DNA of 64,000 nt from Cecembia lonarensis LW9. GTDB taxonomy: Bacteria; Bacteroidota; Bacteroidia; Cytophagales; Cyclobacteriaceae. Under the pieces are notes generated by a model, which saw only the letters and a list, made by a program, of their open reading frames with translations, was not told the DNA's origin and ran no database searches. Shown one piece after another: positions 35,636-43,439 of this stretch. The stretch is from assembly GCF_000298295.1 (NCBI RefSeq), contig NZ_AMGM01000011.1, positions 28,060 to 92,059 of the forward strand. Reading direction: 5' to 3'. The position numbers and the translations under genes are program-made. Positions within the stretch are counted from its first letter, which is position 1. Each line of letters begins with the position of its first letter.

Positions 35636-37441
35636 ATGAAACCTACCAATACACAAAACCCAGAATATTACCACAAAGTGGTGGATTGCCAATACGCTTG
35701 TCCTGCCCACACACCCGTCCCGGAATACATTCGCCTGATAGCCGCTGAAAAATATACAGAGGCCTATATGGTCAATTGGGAGTCCAATGTCTTTCCCGGG
35801 GTTTTGGGAAGAACTTGTGACCGCCCATGCGAACCTGCCTGCCGGAGGGTGAGGGTAGAGGAAGAACCTGTGGCCATTTGTAGGCTCAAGCGGGTTGCGG
35901 CAGATAACAAGGGCGATGTTAAAAAACTGATGCCCCAAGGGCCTTTCACGCCCAATGGCAAAAAAATTGCCCTGATCGGAGGAGGACCTGCCTCATTAAC
36001 CGTTGCTAGGGATCTTGCCCCTTTGGGTTACGAAATTCATCTTTTTGACGAGCAGATTGCCGGAGGGGGCATGATGAGGAGCCAAATTCCTTCTTTCAGA
36101 CTCCCCGAAGAAGTACTTAATGAAGAAGTAAATTATATTCTGGACATGGGCATACACACCCAATTCCTCACTTATGTGAAAAGCCTGAGAGAGGTATTGT
36201 CCCAAAAATATGATGCTGTTTTTGTAGGTACGGGTGCCCCTAGAGGCCGGGACCTACCCAAATTACCAGGAAGAAAGGAAGGGGATAAATTCATCCATAT
36301 TGGCATAGAGTGGCTGGCCAATGTAGCTTTTGAACATACCAAATCCATTGGAGAGAAAGTGCTTGTGCTCGGAGGAGGAAATACGGCCATGGACTGTTGC
36401 AGGACCTCCCGAAGATTAGGTGGAAAAGATGTCAAAGTAGTTGTGCGGAGCCCCTTTGAAGAAATGAAAGCTTCTCCCTGGGAAAAAGAGGACGCCCTCC
36501 ACGAAGACATAGAGATTTTGGACAACCATGTGCCCTTGAGCTTTGAAGTCAAAGATGAAAAACTGATCGGCATGAAATTCCAAAAAGTCAAGGCCGTCTA
36601 TGATGATAACGGAAAAAGGCAGTTATTACCCACCGATGAACCAGAAGTTTTTCTAGAAGCTGATGAGGTGCTGATTGCCATAGGGCAGGAAAACAGCTTC
36701 CCTTGGATTGAAAGGGACCTAGGCCTGGAATTTGACCAATGGGGGATGCCTGTGGTAGATGCAGTGACTTACCAATCTACCCTACCTGCTGTATTTTTTG
36801 GAGGAGATGCTGCTTTTGGTCCAAAAAATGTCATCACCGCGGTGGCCCAAGGACATCAGGCTGCAGTTTCCATCCACCTGTTTTGTGAAGGAAAAAACCT
36901 AAGAGAAAGACCCTCGCCTTACACCAACTTGGTCAGCCAAAAAATGGGAATCCATGAATGGAGTTACGACTCGGGCATTTCCATAGACCAGCGTTATGTA
37001 GTCCCCCAAGCTGAAAAAACAATTACACTAAAAGATAGAAAAAAGGAAGTAGAATTGGGTTTTGACGTCCCTATTGCTTTTAAAGAAACGCAGCGCTGTC
37101 TGAACTGTGATGTTCAGACTGTTTTTACTGCGGACAGATGCATAGAATGTGATGCCTGCATGGACGTGTGCCCAACTTCCTGTATCACTTTTACTGCCAA
37201 TGCAGAAGAACCTGAATTGAGACAAAAACTTCTGGTTCCTGCAGAAAATCTGACTCAGGACCTTTTGGTGTCCAATCAACTGAAAACAGGAAGGGTTATG
37301 GTCAAGGATGAGGATGTTTGTTTACACTGTGGACTTTGTGCCGAACGATGCCCCACTTCTGCCTGGGACATGCAGAAATTCCTTTATTCGGTAACCAAAG
37401 CTTATCAAATGCCAGCACCCCTACCCCAGATACAAAAATGA
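35636..37441 (+). CDS. NAD(P)-binding Fe-S flavoprotein of a 2-oxoacid oxidoreductase operon
   Basis: The 601-residue protein begins with an N-terminal cysteine region (CQYACPAHTPVPEY and CDRPCEPACRR) for an iron-sulfur cluster. A GltD/NfnB-like FAD domain (IALIGGGPASLTVARDL, near residue 105) and an NAD(P) domain (VLVLGGGNTAMDCCRTSRR, near residue 241) follow. Near the C-terminus are two [4Fe-4S] ferredoxin motifs, CIECDACMDVCPTSC and CLHCGLCAERCPTS. It probably passes electrons between NAD(P)H and the ferredoxin-type centre of the enzyme encoded downstream. The ATGA overlap at 37438-37441 couples it to the alpha subunit. Confidence 0.88.
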   Translation: MKPTNTQNPEYYHKVVDCQYACPAHTPVPEYIRLIAAEKYTEAYMVNWESNVFPGVLGRTCDRPCEPACRRVRVEEEPVAICRLKRVAADNKGDVKKLMPQGPFTPNGKKIALIGGGPASLTVARDLAPLGYEIHLFDEQIAGGGMMRSQIPSFRLPEEVLNEEVNYILDMGIHTQFLTYVKSLREVLSQKYDAVFVGTGAPRGRDLPKLPGRKEGDKFIHIGIEWLANVAFEHTKSIGEKVLVLGGGNTAMDCCRTSRRLGGKDVKVVVRSPFEEMKASPWEKEDALHEDIEILDNHVPLSFEVKDEKLIGMKFQKVKAVYDDNGKRQLLPTDEPEVFLEADEVLIAIGQENSFPWIERDLGLEFDQWGMPVVDAVTYQSTLPAVFFGGDAAFGPKNVITAVAQGHQAAVSIHLFCEGKNLRERPSPYTNLVSQKMGIHEWSYDSGISIDQRYVVPQAEKTITLKDRKKEVELGFDVPIAFKETQRCLNCDVQTVFTADRCIECDACMDVCPTSCITFTANAEEPELRQKLLVPAENLTQDLLVSNQLKTGRVMVKDEDVCLHCGLCAERCPTSAWDMQKFLYSVTKAYQMPAPLPQIQK

Positions 37442-38928
37442 AGAAAGCAATCAATGATTTTATAGTCCGATTTGCCAATGTCAATGGCACCGGGTCTGCC
37501 AGTGCAAACTTCCTGTTTGCCAAAACCATTTTCAGGATGGGCATTCCTGTGACACCCAAAAACATTTTTCCTTCCAATATTCAGGGCCTGCCGACCTGGT
37601 ATGAAGTGCGGGTTAGTGAAAAAGGTTACTTGGGTAGAAGGGAAGGCATTGACCTGATGGTCTGTGTCAATCCCCAAAGCATGGCTCAGGATGTTAAAAA
37701 TGTGAAATCTGGTGGGTATTTCATGTATGACAGCACCAAGAAGTTGCCCGCTGAATACCTTAGGGATGATATCCATTACCTTGGCGTCCCCATGATGGAG
37801 ATGTCCAATGAGGCATTCTCTGATCCAAGGAAGCGTCAACTGCTAAAAAACATTATTTATGTGGGAGCCTTGGCCAAATTGCTCAACATGGAAGTTGAAG
37901 CTATCAAGGTATTGATTGGTGAGCAATTTGAAGGAAAGGCCCAGTTGATCGATGCCAATATGAAAGCACTACAGTTGGGGTTGGATTATGCAGCAAAACA
38001 TTTTGATTTCCCATTACCCTTTCATTTGGAAAAGAGAGATCTCATTGTAGATAAAATCCTGGTGGATGGCAATACCGCTTGTGGCTTGGGAGCTGTATAT
38101 GGCGGGGCAACGGTCATGGCCTGGTACCCCATCACCCCTTCTACCTCCGTAGCCGAAGCTTTTGAGCATTATTGTAAAATGTTCAGAATAGATCCTGATA
38201 CAGGGGAACATAAATATGCCATCATTCAGGCCGAAGATGAACTGGCCGCTATGGGGATGGTTATTGGGGCAAGTTGGAATGGGGCCAGGGCATTTACTGC
38301 CACTAGCGGACCAGGAGTTTCTCTAATGAATGAATTTTTGGGATTGGCCTATTTTGCAGAAGTTCCTGCTGTCTTGGTGGATGTACAGCGGGCAGGCCCA
38401 AGCACCGGTATGCCCACACGGACCCAGCAACCTGACTTACTATTGGCAGCTTATGCCTCCCACGGAGACACCAAGCACGTGCTTTTACTCCCCGCCTCAC
38501 CAAAAGAGTGTTTTGACTATACGGCTCTAAGCCTAGACCTGGCAGAAAGACTTCAAACCCCCATCATGGTCATGACAGACCTTGATCTGGGCATGAATGA
38601 CCATATTTCTGAACCTTTTCATTGGGAGGATGGCAGGCAATATGACCGTGGAAAAGTGTTGTCAGCAGAAGAGTTGGAACATGTAGGGAAATTTGGCAGA
38701 TACCTGGATGTGGATGGCGATGGCATTCCTTACCGCACTTATCCAGGCACGCATCCCACCAAAGGTGCTTTTTTCACCAGAGGCACCTCCAAGGATGAGT
38801 ATGCAGCCTACACAGAAGATGGAGCTGCATACAAAAGAAATATGGACAGGCTCTTAAAAAAATGGGATACCGCCAAAAGCTTGGTCCCAAAAGCACAATT
38901 GTATCAAGAAAAAACCAATCAGAAATAG
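37438..38928 (+). CDS. 2-oxoacid:ferredoxin oxidoreductase alpha subunit, N-terminal part (frame interrupted)
   Basis: The 496 residues start MKKAINDFIVRFANV within the stop of the preceding gene. Residues ~1-190 are the gamma-type domain (SANFLFAKTIFRMGIPVTP), and ~210-440 the alpha pyrimidine-binding domain (ATSGPGVSLMNEFLGLAYF and RAGPSTGMPTRTQQPD). Family members are about 610-620 residues long. Here the frame stops at TAG 38926 just after YQEK, and the missing C-terminal domain continues in another frame from about 38915. The A6 tract at 38909-38914 is the probable site: one extra A would give a single ~615-residue chain. It could be a real lesion, a sequence error, or a split gene. Confidence 0.85.
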   Translation: MKKAINDFIVRFANVNGTGSASANFLFAKTIFRMGIPVTPKNIFPSNIQGLPTWYEVRVSEKGYLGRREGIDLMVCVNPQSMAQDVKNVKSGGYFMYDSTKKLPAEYLRDDIHYLGVPMMEMSNEAFSDPRKRQLLKNIIYVGALAKLLNMEVEAIKVLIGEQFEGKAQLIDANMKALQLGLDYAAKHFDFPLPFHLEKRDLIVDKILVDGNTACGLGAVYGGATVMAWYPITPSTSVAEAFEHYCKMFRIDPDTGEHKYAIIQAEDELAAMGMVIGASWNGARAFTATSGPGVSLMNEFLGLAYFAEVPAVLVDVQRAGPSTGMPTRTQQPDLLLAAYASHGDTKHVLLLPASPKECFDYTALSLDLAERLQTPIMVMTDLDLGMNDHISEPFHWEDGRQYDRGKVLSAEELEHVGKFGRYLDVDGDGIPYRTYPGTHPTKGAFFTRGTSKDEYAAYTEDGAAYKRNMDRLLKKWDTAKSLVPKAQLYQEKTNQK

Positions 38929-38930
38929 GC

Positions 38931-39275
38931 ATGCTGTTTTTTGGTACTTCACAGTTTTCTGCAGAAGAAGCAAAAGATCTTCTCGCTGAGGAAGGCTTAC
39001 ATTTGGATGCCATCCGTATCAAAGCTTTCCCTTTTGGAAGAGAGGTGGAAGAATTTATCAGTTCCCATAACTTAGTTTTCGTCATCGAACAAAACCGGGA
39101 TGCACAAATGCGGAAAATGATCATCATGGAATTGGACACTGCTCCTTCCAAGTTGGCACCAGTTCTGAACTATGACGGGATGCCGATCACGGCAGACAAG
39201 ATCAAAAATGAAATTACCCAGTATTTATCCTTAGAAAAAAAGCAAGTCCATGAGTTATCTAAAACCACTGTTTAA
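38931..39275 (+). CDS. C-terminal domain of the 2-oxoacid oxidoreductase alpha subunit, in a shifted frame
   Basis: The 114 residues from MLFFGTSQFSAEEAKDLLAE are the transketolase-C-like domain that normally ends the alpha subunit (motif NLVFVIEQNRDAQMRKMI). The same frame upstream reads KNQSEIGMLFFGTS, which matches what should follow YQE in the alpha chain, so this is a continuation rather than an independent gene. The ATG at 38931 has no purine-rich ribosome site worth naming. Its end overlaps the beta-subunit start by 26 bases. Confidence 0.8.
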   Translation: MLFFGTSQFSAEEAKDLLAEEGLHLDAIRIKAFPFGREVEEFISSHNLVFVIEQNRDAQMRKMIIMELDTAPSKLAPVLNYDGMPITADKIKNEITQYLSLEKKQVHELSKTTV

Positions 39276-40302
39276 GCATCCCCGATTGCCCAAAAACAAA
39301 CTGGGGTATACTCTAAAAGAATATGAAGGTTCTCTGTCCACCCTTTGTGCAGGTTGTGGCCATGACAGTATCAGTGCAGCTATCGTACAGGCTTGTTATG
39401 AAATGGCGGTTGAACCCCATAAAGTAGCTAAAATTTCAGGTATTGGGTGTTCATCCAAAACACCTACCTACTTTCTGGGCAATTCCCATGGATTCAATTC
39501 GGTACATGGCAGAATGCCTTCTGTTGCTACAGGTGCCAGCATGGCCAACAAGGATATGCAATATTTTGGGGTATCCGGAGATGGGGATTCCGCTTCCATT
39601 GGCATGGGACAGTTTGTTCATGTGATAAGAAGAAATTTGAACATGGTGTACATTGTGATGAACAATGGTTGCTATGGCCTGACCAAGGGGCAGGATTCCG
39701 CTACAGCAGATCAGGGATCCAAAAGTAAAGCCGGCTCCATCAATCCCTTTCAAGCCATAGACTTGGCAAGCATGGCCATAGAACTGGGGGCATCCTTTGT
39801 GGCGCAGAGCTTCAGCGGGGACAAGCAGCAATTGGTACCCTTGATCAAGGCTGCCATGCAACATAAAGGTTTTGCTTTCCTCAATGTCATTTCACCCTGT
39901 GTCACCTTCAACAACAACCCTGGATCCACCAAGTCTTATGATTATGTCAGGGAGCATATAGAGGCCACCTCCACCTTGGATTTCGTCCCTGAAATGCCCG
40001 AAATAAAGGCCTCCTATGAAAGCGGAAAATCATCCAGAATTGCTTTACATGATGGTTCCTTGATCCAATTGAATAAATTGGCCACTGATTGGGATCCCGA
40101 AAATAGAATTTCTGCTGTAAATGCCTTGCAACAGGCACGGGCAAAGCAAGAAATTCTAACAGGACTCTTGTATGTGAATTCGGAATGGAAAGACCTTCAC
40201 GGGGTATTGAACACCTATCATAAACCATTGAACCGGCTTGATGAATCTGATCTTTGTCCTGGTGAAGAAAACCTGCTTTCCATTAATGCCGGTTACAGGT
40301 AA
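39250..40302 (+). CDS. 2-oxoacid:ferredoxin oxidoreductase beta subunit
   Basis: The 350-residue TPP-binding beta subunit completes the enzyme that oxidatively decarboxylates 2-oxoglutarate or another 2-oxoacid to the acyl-CoA with ferredoxin as acceptor. Motifs are CAGCGHDSISAAI near residue 33, GIGCSSKTP near residue 65, the TPP-Mg site GDGDSASIGMGQF near residue 110 with NNGCYGLTKGQ, and CVTFNNN near residue 217. It overlaps the alpha C-terminal piece and is the last gene of the operon. The beta chain appears intact. Confidence 0.92.
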   Translation: MSYLKPLFKHPRLPKNKLGYTLKEYEGSLSTLCAGCGHDSISAAIVQACYEMAVEPHKVAKISGIGCSSKTPTYFLGNSHGFNSVHGRMPSVATGASMANKDMQYFGVSGDGDSASIGMGQFVHVIRRNLNMVYIVMNNGCYGLTKGQDSATADQGSKSKAGSINPFQAIDLASMAIELGASFVAQSFSGDKQQLVPLIKAAMQHKGFAFLNVISPCVTFNNNPGSTKSYDYVREHIEATSTLDFVPEMPEIKASYESGKSSRIALHDGSLIQLNKLATDWDPENRISAVNALQQARAKQEILTGLLYVNSEWKDLHGVLNTYHKPLNRLDESDLCPGEENLLSINAGYR

Positions 40303-40317
40303 ATCCTCAATATCGGC

Positions 40318-41112
40318 TTAATTAGTCCTTTCAGGCTTACCCAAGAGATAGAGTTTATTTCCTCCTTTCCCTTTGATTTTACCCATTTCCCATTGGTAAT
40401 GATCATCAGATAAACCATCTGTCAGCTTTACCATGTCTTCCAAAGTATAAGTCCTCACATTGGATACAGCACCATCCCAAGCAATGAAAAGTGGGACTAT
40501 TGGAACCAAGTAAGTAAAGACTAATTGCTTCCAGGTCAATGGTCGAACAAAGGGAGTAACAAACAAGGATATTAGAAAAGCAACGGGAATAGCCAACCAC
40601 CATAAAAAAGTTGGAGCGGAATTGTCAGAAATTTCAAAAACCAAAATCGGCTGCTGACTGGATTGGGCTTGATGAAGTACTTTTCTCGCCATCTCCGGTC
40701 TCATGTGGTGCATGCCACTCACCAAGGTGCGCAGCCCCTTTGTTTTGGGATTAAGTCGAGTTACATCTTGAGGTTTATTTTGGTAGGATAAACCTTTGAT
40801 CTCTTCTTCCTGAAGGTATGCTATGGCTTTCTGGTTTGGATAGAGATCTGTCAATTTCATTTGCAAATTTGAAAAGCGGCCTTCCCTCTTGAGACTTTTA
40901 AAAACTTCAATCATGGGTCCTCCACTACCTGAACAAAGGTCAATGATTTGATCCGTATCGCTATACAAAAGCCCTTTTTTCACCAAAGGTAGAAGAAGCT
41001 TGTCGGTTTGCAGTATTTTATGAAAAGACTGAATGTAATTGGTCATGAGTGCTCTTATCCAATTGGGAAACCAAGGGAAATCTTCAAATTCAAAAAGATG
41101 GAGTCTTTTCAT
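40318..41112 (-). CDS. SAM-dependent methyltransferase with C-terminal membrane helices
   Basis: The 264-residue protein is read from MKRLHLFEFEDFPWFP; the longer start at 41202 adds 30 residues without sense. A class I methyltransferase fold is suggested by motif I QIIDLCSGSGGPMIEVF (near residue 49), an acidic turn (TDLYPNQKA) and the post-motif YQNKPQDV. The C-terminal third contains two hydrophobic segments (FLWWLAIPVAFLISLFVTPF and LVFTYLVPIVPLFIAW), so it is membrane-bound. Substrate unknown. It is convergent with the 2-oxoacid oxidoreductase operon. Confidence 0.65.
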   Translation of the reverse strand: MKRLHLFEFEDFPWFPNWIRALMTNYIQSFHKILQTDKLLLPLVKKGLLYSDTDQIIDLCSGSGGPMIEVFKSLKREGRFSNLQMKLTDLYPNQKAIAYLQEEEIKGLSYQNKPQDVTRLNPKTKGLRTLVSGMHHMRPEMARKVLHQAQSSQQPILVFEISDNSAPTFLWWLAIPVAFLISLFVTPFVRPLTWKQLVFTYLVPIVPLFIAWDGAVSNVRTYTLEDMVKLTDGLSDDHYQWEMGKIKGKGGNKLYLLGKPERTN

Positions 41113-41262
41113 GCTTATGCGGTAGGTGCTATTCAGCCCCTTCAACTCAATGGAATTAAGATACAAAAAACCATTTGATATAAATAGGAATAAGCTTATC
41201 AAAAATCTCTTCCCTAATTGGTTGATTTTAGATAAATTTTGACTCTAAAACCTTTTATCAAT

Positions 41263-43335
41263 ATGAAGCGATCTCTCTCCTTATTCCTTTTATCTTTTTT
41301 TATCCAATTCACTTTTGCCCAATCCATTGCTGATTTTCTTTCAGTCCCGTTTCCCAGCGCGATGACAGTCTCATCAGATGGACAAAAACTGGCCTGGGTA
41401 TTTAATGCGCAAGGAGAACGGAATATCTATTTGGCAACTTCACCAAATTACCAGGCAGAAAAACTCACCGATTATCAAGGGGATAATGGGGTAGACCTGG
41501 GAGAGCTGGTTTTTTCCCCAGATGGTAAACAACTGGCATTTGTCAGGGGGAATTCCAAAAACAGGCAGGGAGAGCCTGCCAATCCAGCCCTGCTCCAGGA
41601 AAATACAGAACAAAGGATATTTCTCATGGATTTGGAGAACAAAGCCATGAAGGCGATTGGAGCTGGAAATTCTCCATTGTTTCATCCCAATGGAAAAAGC
41701 CTGGTCTATCTAAGGTCCGGAAAAGTATACCATAAGGACCTATTATCCAATAATGACAGTGAAAGCCCACTTTTTGTAAACAGGGGCTCTATTTCACAAT
41801 TGAGCTGGTCACCGGATGGGAAATGGCTGGCCTTTAAAAGTGCCCGGACCGACCATGCCTTTATAGGCCTGTATCATGTCGAAGATAAAATAATCAGCTA
41901 TCCCGAGACTTCCTTAGATCATGATGAATATCCGAGCTGGTCGCCAGACGGCAAGTTTTTGGCTTACCTTAGGGTGCCAAATATCAACAACCGCATCCTT
42001 TTCACCCCGATCAAAGAAAGTAATCCATGGAGCATCCGGGTATTGGACCTGGCTATAATGGAGGCCAAAGAGGTTTTCAAATCCAAAGAAGGTATAGGCA
42101 GTGTGATGGTCCGTGACCTACCCGCCCAAAATGAACGCCTCTGGTGGACGAATTCAGGGGAATTGGTATTCCCTTGGGAAAATAACGGCTGGATGCAATT
42201 GTATATGGTCAATATATCCACTGGAGATTGGCAAAGGCTGAGTACTGGATCAGGATTTGTAGAACGGGTGCAGACAACTTTTGATCCGGATGAACTGCTC
42301 CTCACTTCCAATAATTTCAAAATCAACGGAAGACAAGTAGTGCGATTAGACCTTAAAAAGAAGACCGTGGAACTGCTTTCTAATTTGGATGAGAACCATT
42401 GGTCTCCATTCAAAACCAAAGACGGTCTGGCCTATATTTCTTCCAATTACCAAAGACCTGCCTGGCCCATGCTGAAAACCTCCGATAAGGAAATCAGCTT
42501 GGCAGGAGAACTGTTCCCAAACCAATTCCCCAAAGGACTGGTCAAGCCGGAAATTTTGGAAATTAAAGCCAAGGATGGTTTCGTAAGCCATGCCTTCCTA
42601 TACAAGCCTCAAAATTATGAAGCCGGTAAAAAATACCCTGCTGTCATTTTCCTCCATGGAGGGAGTAGAAGGCAGATGCTGGATGGTTTTAATTATAGCT
42701 CCTATTACAGCAATGCTGATGCCATGCAGCAGTTTTTTGCTTCCCAAGGGTTTATTGCCTTGACGCTCAATTACAGAAGCGGTATTGGTTATGGCATCCA
42801 TTTCAGAGAGGCTGAAAATTACGGTGCGTCGGGAGCATCAGAAGTTGGAGATGTCATGGCGGCTGCCGATTATCTGGCTTCACGACCTGATGTAGCCGAA
42901 ACACAAATTATCCCTTGGGGCGGAAGTTATGGAGGATACCTTACGGCCCATGCCTTGGCTCAAGCGCCCGGTAAGTTTTTAACTGGAGTCGATATTCATG
43001 GGGTCCATAACTGGAATCCTGTCATTACCAATTTTAACCCTTGGTATCAGCCGGAGAAATTCCCTGAAGCCGCCGAGTTAGCCTTCCGTTCCTCCCCCTT
43101 GTATCATGTTTCCAACTGGAAAGAGCCTGTCCTATTGATTACAGGAGATGATGACCGAAATGTCCCAGTGAGTGAAAGTGTGGAATTGATTGAAATCCTG
43201 AGAAAACAAGGGGTGGAAGTAGAACAGCTGGTATTCCCGGATGAGGTGCACTCCTTTCTTCTGCACCAAAACTGGGTCAAGGCTTACGAAGCCAGTTTTG
43301 ATTTTATTCAAAGGCAATTAAAACAAAAACATTGA
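41263..43335 (+). CDS. Exported S9 family prolyl oligopeptidase-type peptidase
   Basis: The 690-residue protein starts MKRSLSLFLLSFFIQ, with a signal peptide ending FTFAQ. An N-terminal beta-propeller shows repeated WSPDGKWLA and SPDGKQLAF blades. The C-terminal alpha/beta-hydrolase domain carries the catalytic Ser S555 in GGSYGGYL, an acid in TGDDDRNVP and the His in DEVHSFLL. It is probably a dipeptidyl- or acylaminoacyl-peptidase feeding on peptides in the periplasm. It stands near two M14 peptidase genes, so a peptide-degrading set is plausible. Confidence 0.9.
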   Translation: MKRSLSLFLLSFFIQFTFAQSIADFLSVPFPSAMTVSSDGQKLAWVFNAQGERNIYLATSPNYQAEKLTDYQGDNGVDLGELVFSPDGKQLAFVRGNSKNRQGEPANPALLQENTEQRIFLMDLENKAMKAIGAGNSPLFHPNGKSLVYLRSGKVYHKDLLSNNDSESPLFVNRGSISQLSWSPDGKWLAFKSARTDHAFIGLYHVEDKIISYPETSLDHDEYPSWSPDGKFLAYLRVPNINNRILFTPIKESNPWSIRVLDLAIMEAKEVFKSKEGIGSVMVRDLPAQNERLWWTNSGELVFPWENNGWMQLYMVNISTGDWQRLSTGSGFVERVQTTFDPDELLLTSNNFKINGRQVVRLDLKKKTVELLSNLDENHWSPFKTKDGLAYISSNYQRPAWPMLKTSDKEISLAGELFPNQFPKGLVKPEILEIKAKDGFVSHAFLYKPQNYEAGKKYPAVIFLHGGSRRQMLDGFNYSSYYSNADAMQQFFASQGFIALTLNYRSGIGYGIHFREAENYGASGASEVGDVMAAADYLASRPDVAETQIIPWGGSYGGYLTAHALAQAPGKFLTGVDIHGVHNWNPVITNFNPWYQPEKFPEAAELAFRSSPLYHVSNWKEPVLLITGDDDRNVPVSESVELIEILRKQGVEVEQLVFPDEVHSFLLHQNWVKAYEASFDFIQRQLKQKH

Positions 43336-43439
43336 CCTAAGGTGGGTTTTACACCATTGGTAAGCAGCGTTTCAGCAAGCTTTAGCATTTTGTGTTAAAT
43401 TTAAATAGCGGTCTTTATCCTTAATAAAACCATAAGCGT

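Noticed and set aside
38909..38915. Programmed -1 frameshift on the heptamer A-AAA-AAC
   Set aside because: In the zero frame the codons are GAA AAA ACC, so the heptamer is out of phase with the canonical X-XXY-YYZ arrangement, and I see no obvious downstream pseudoknot. A one-base loss in the A tract is simpler.
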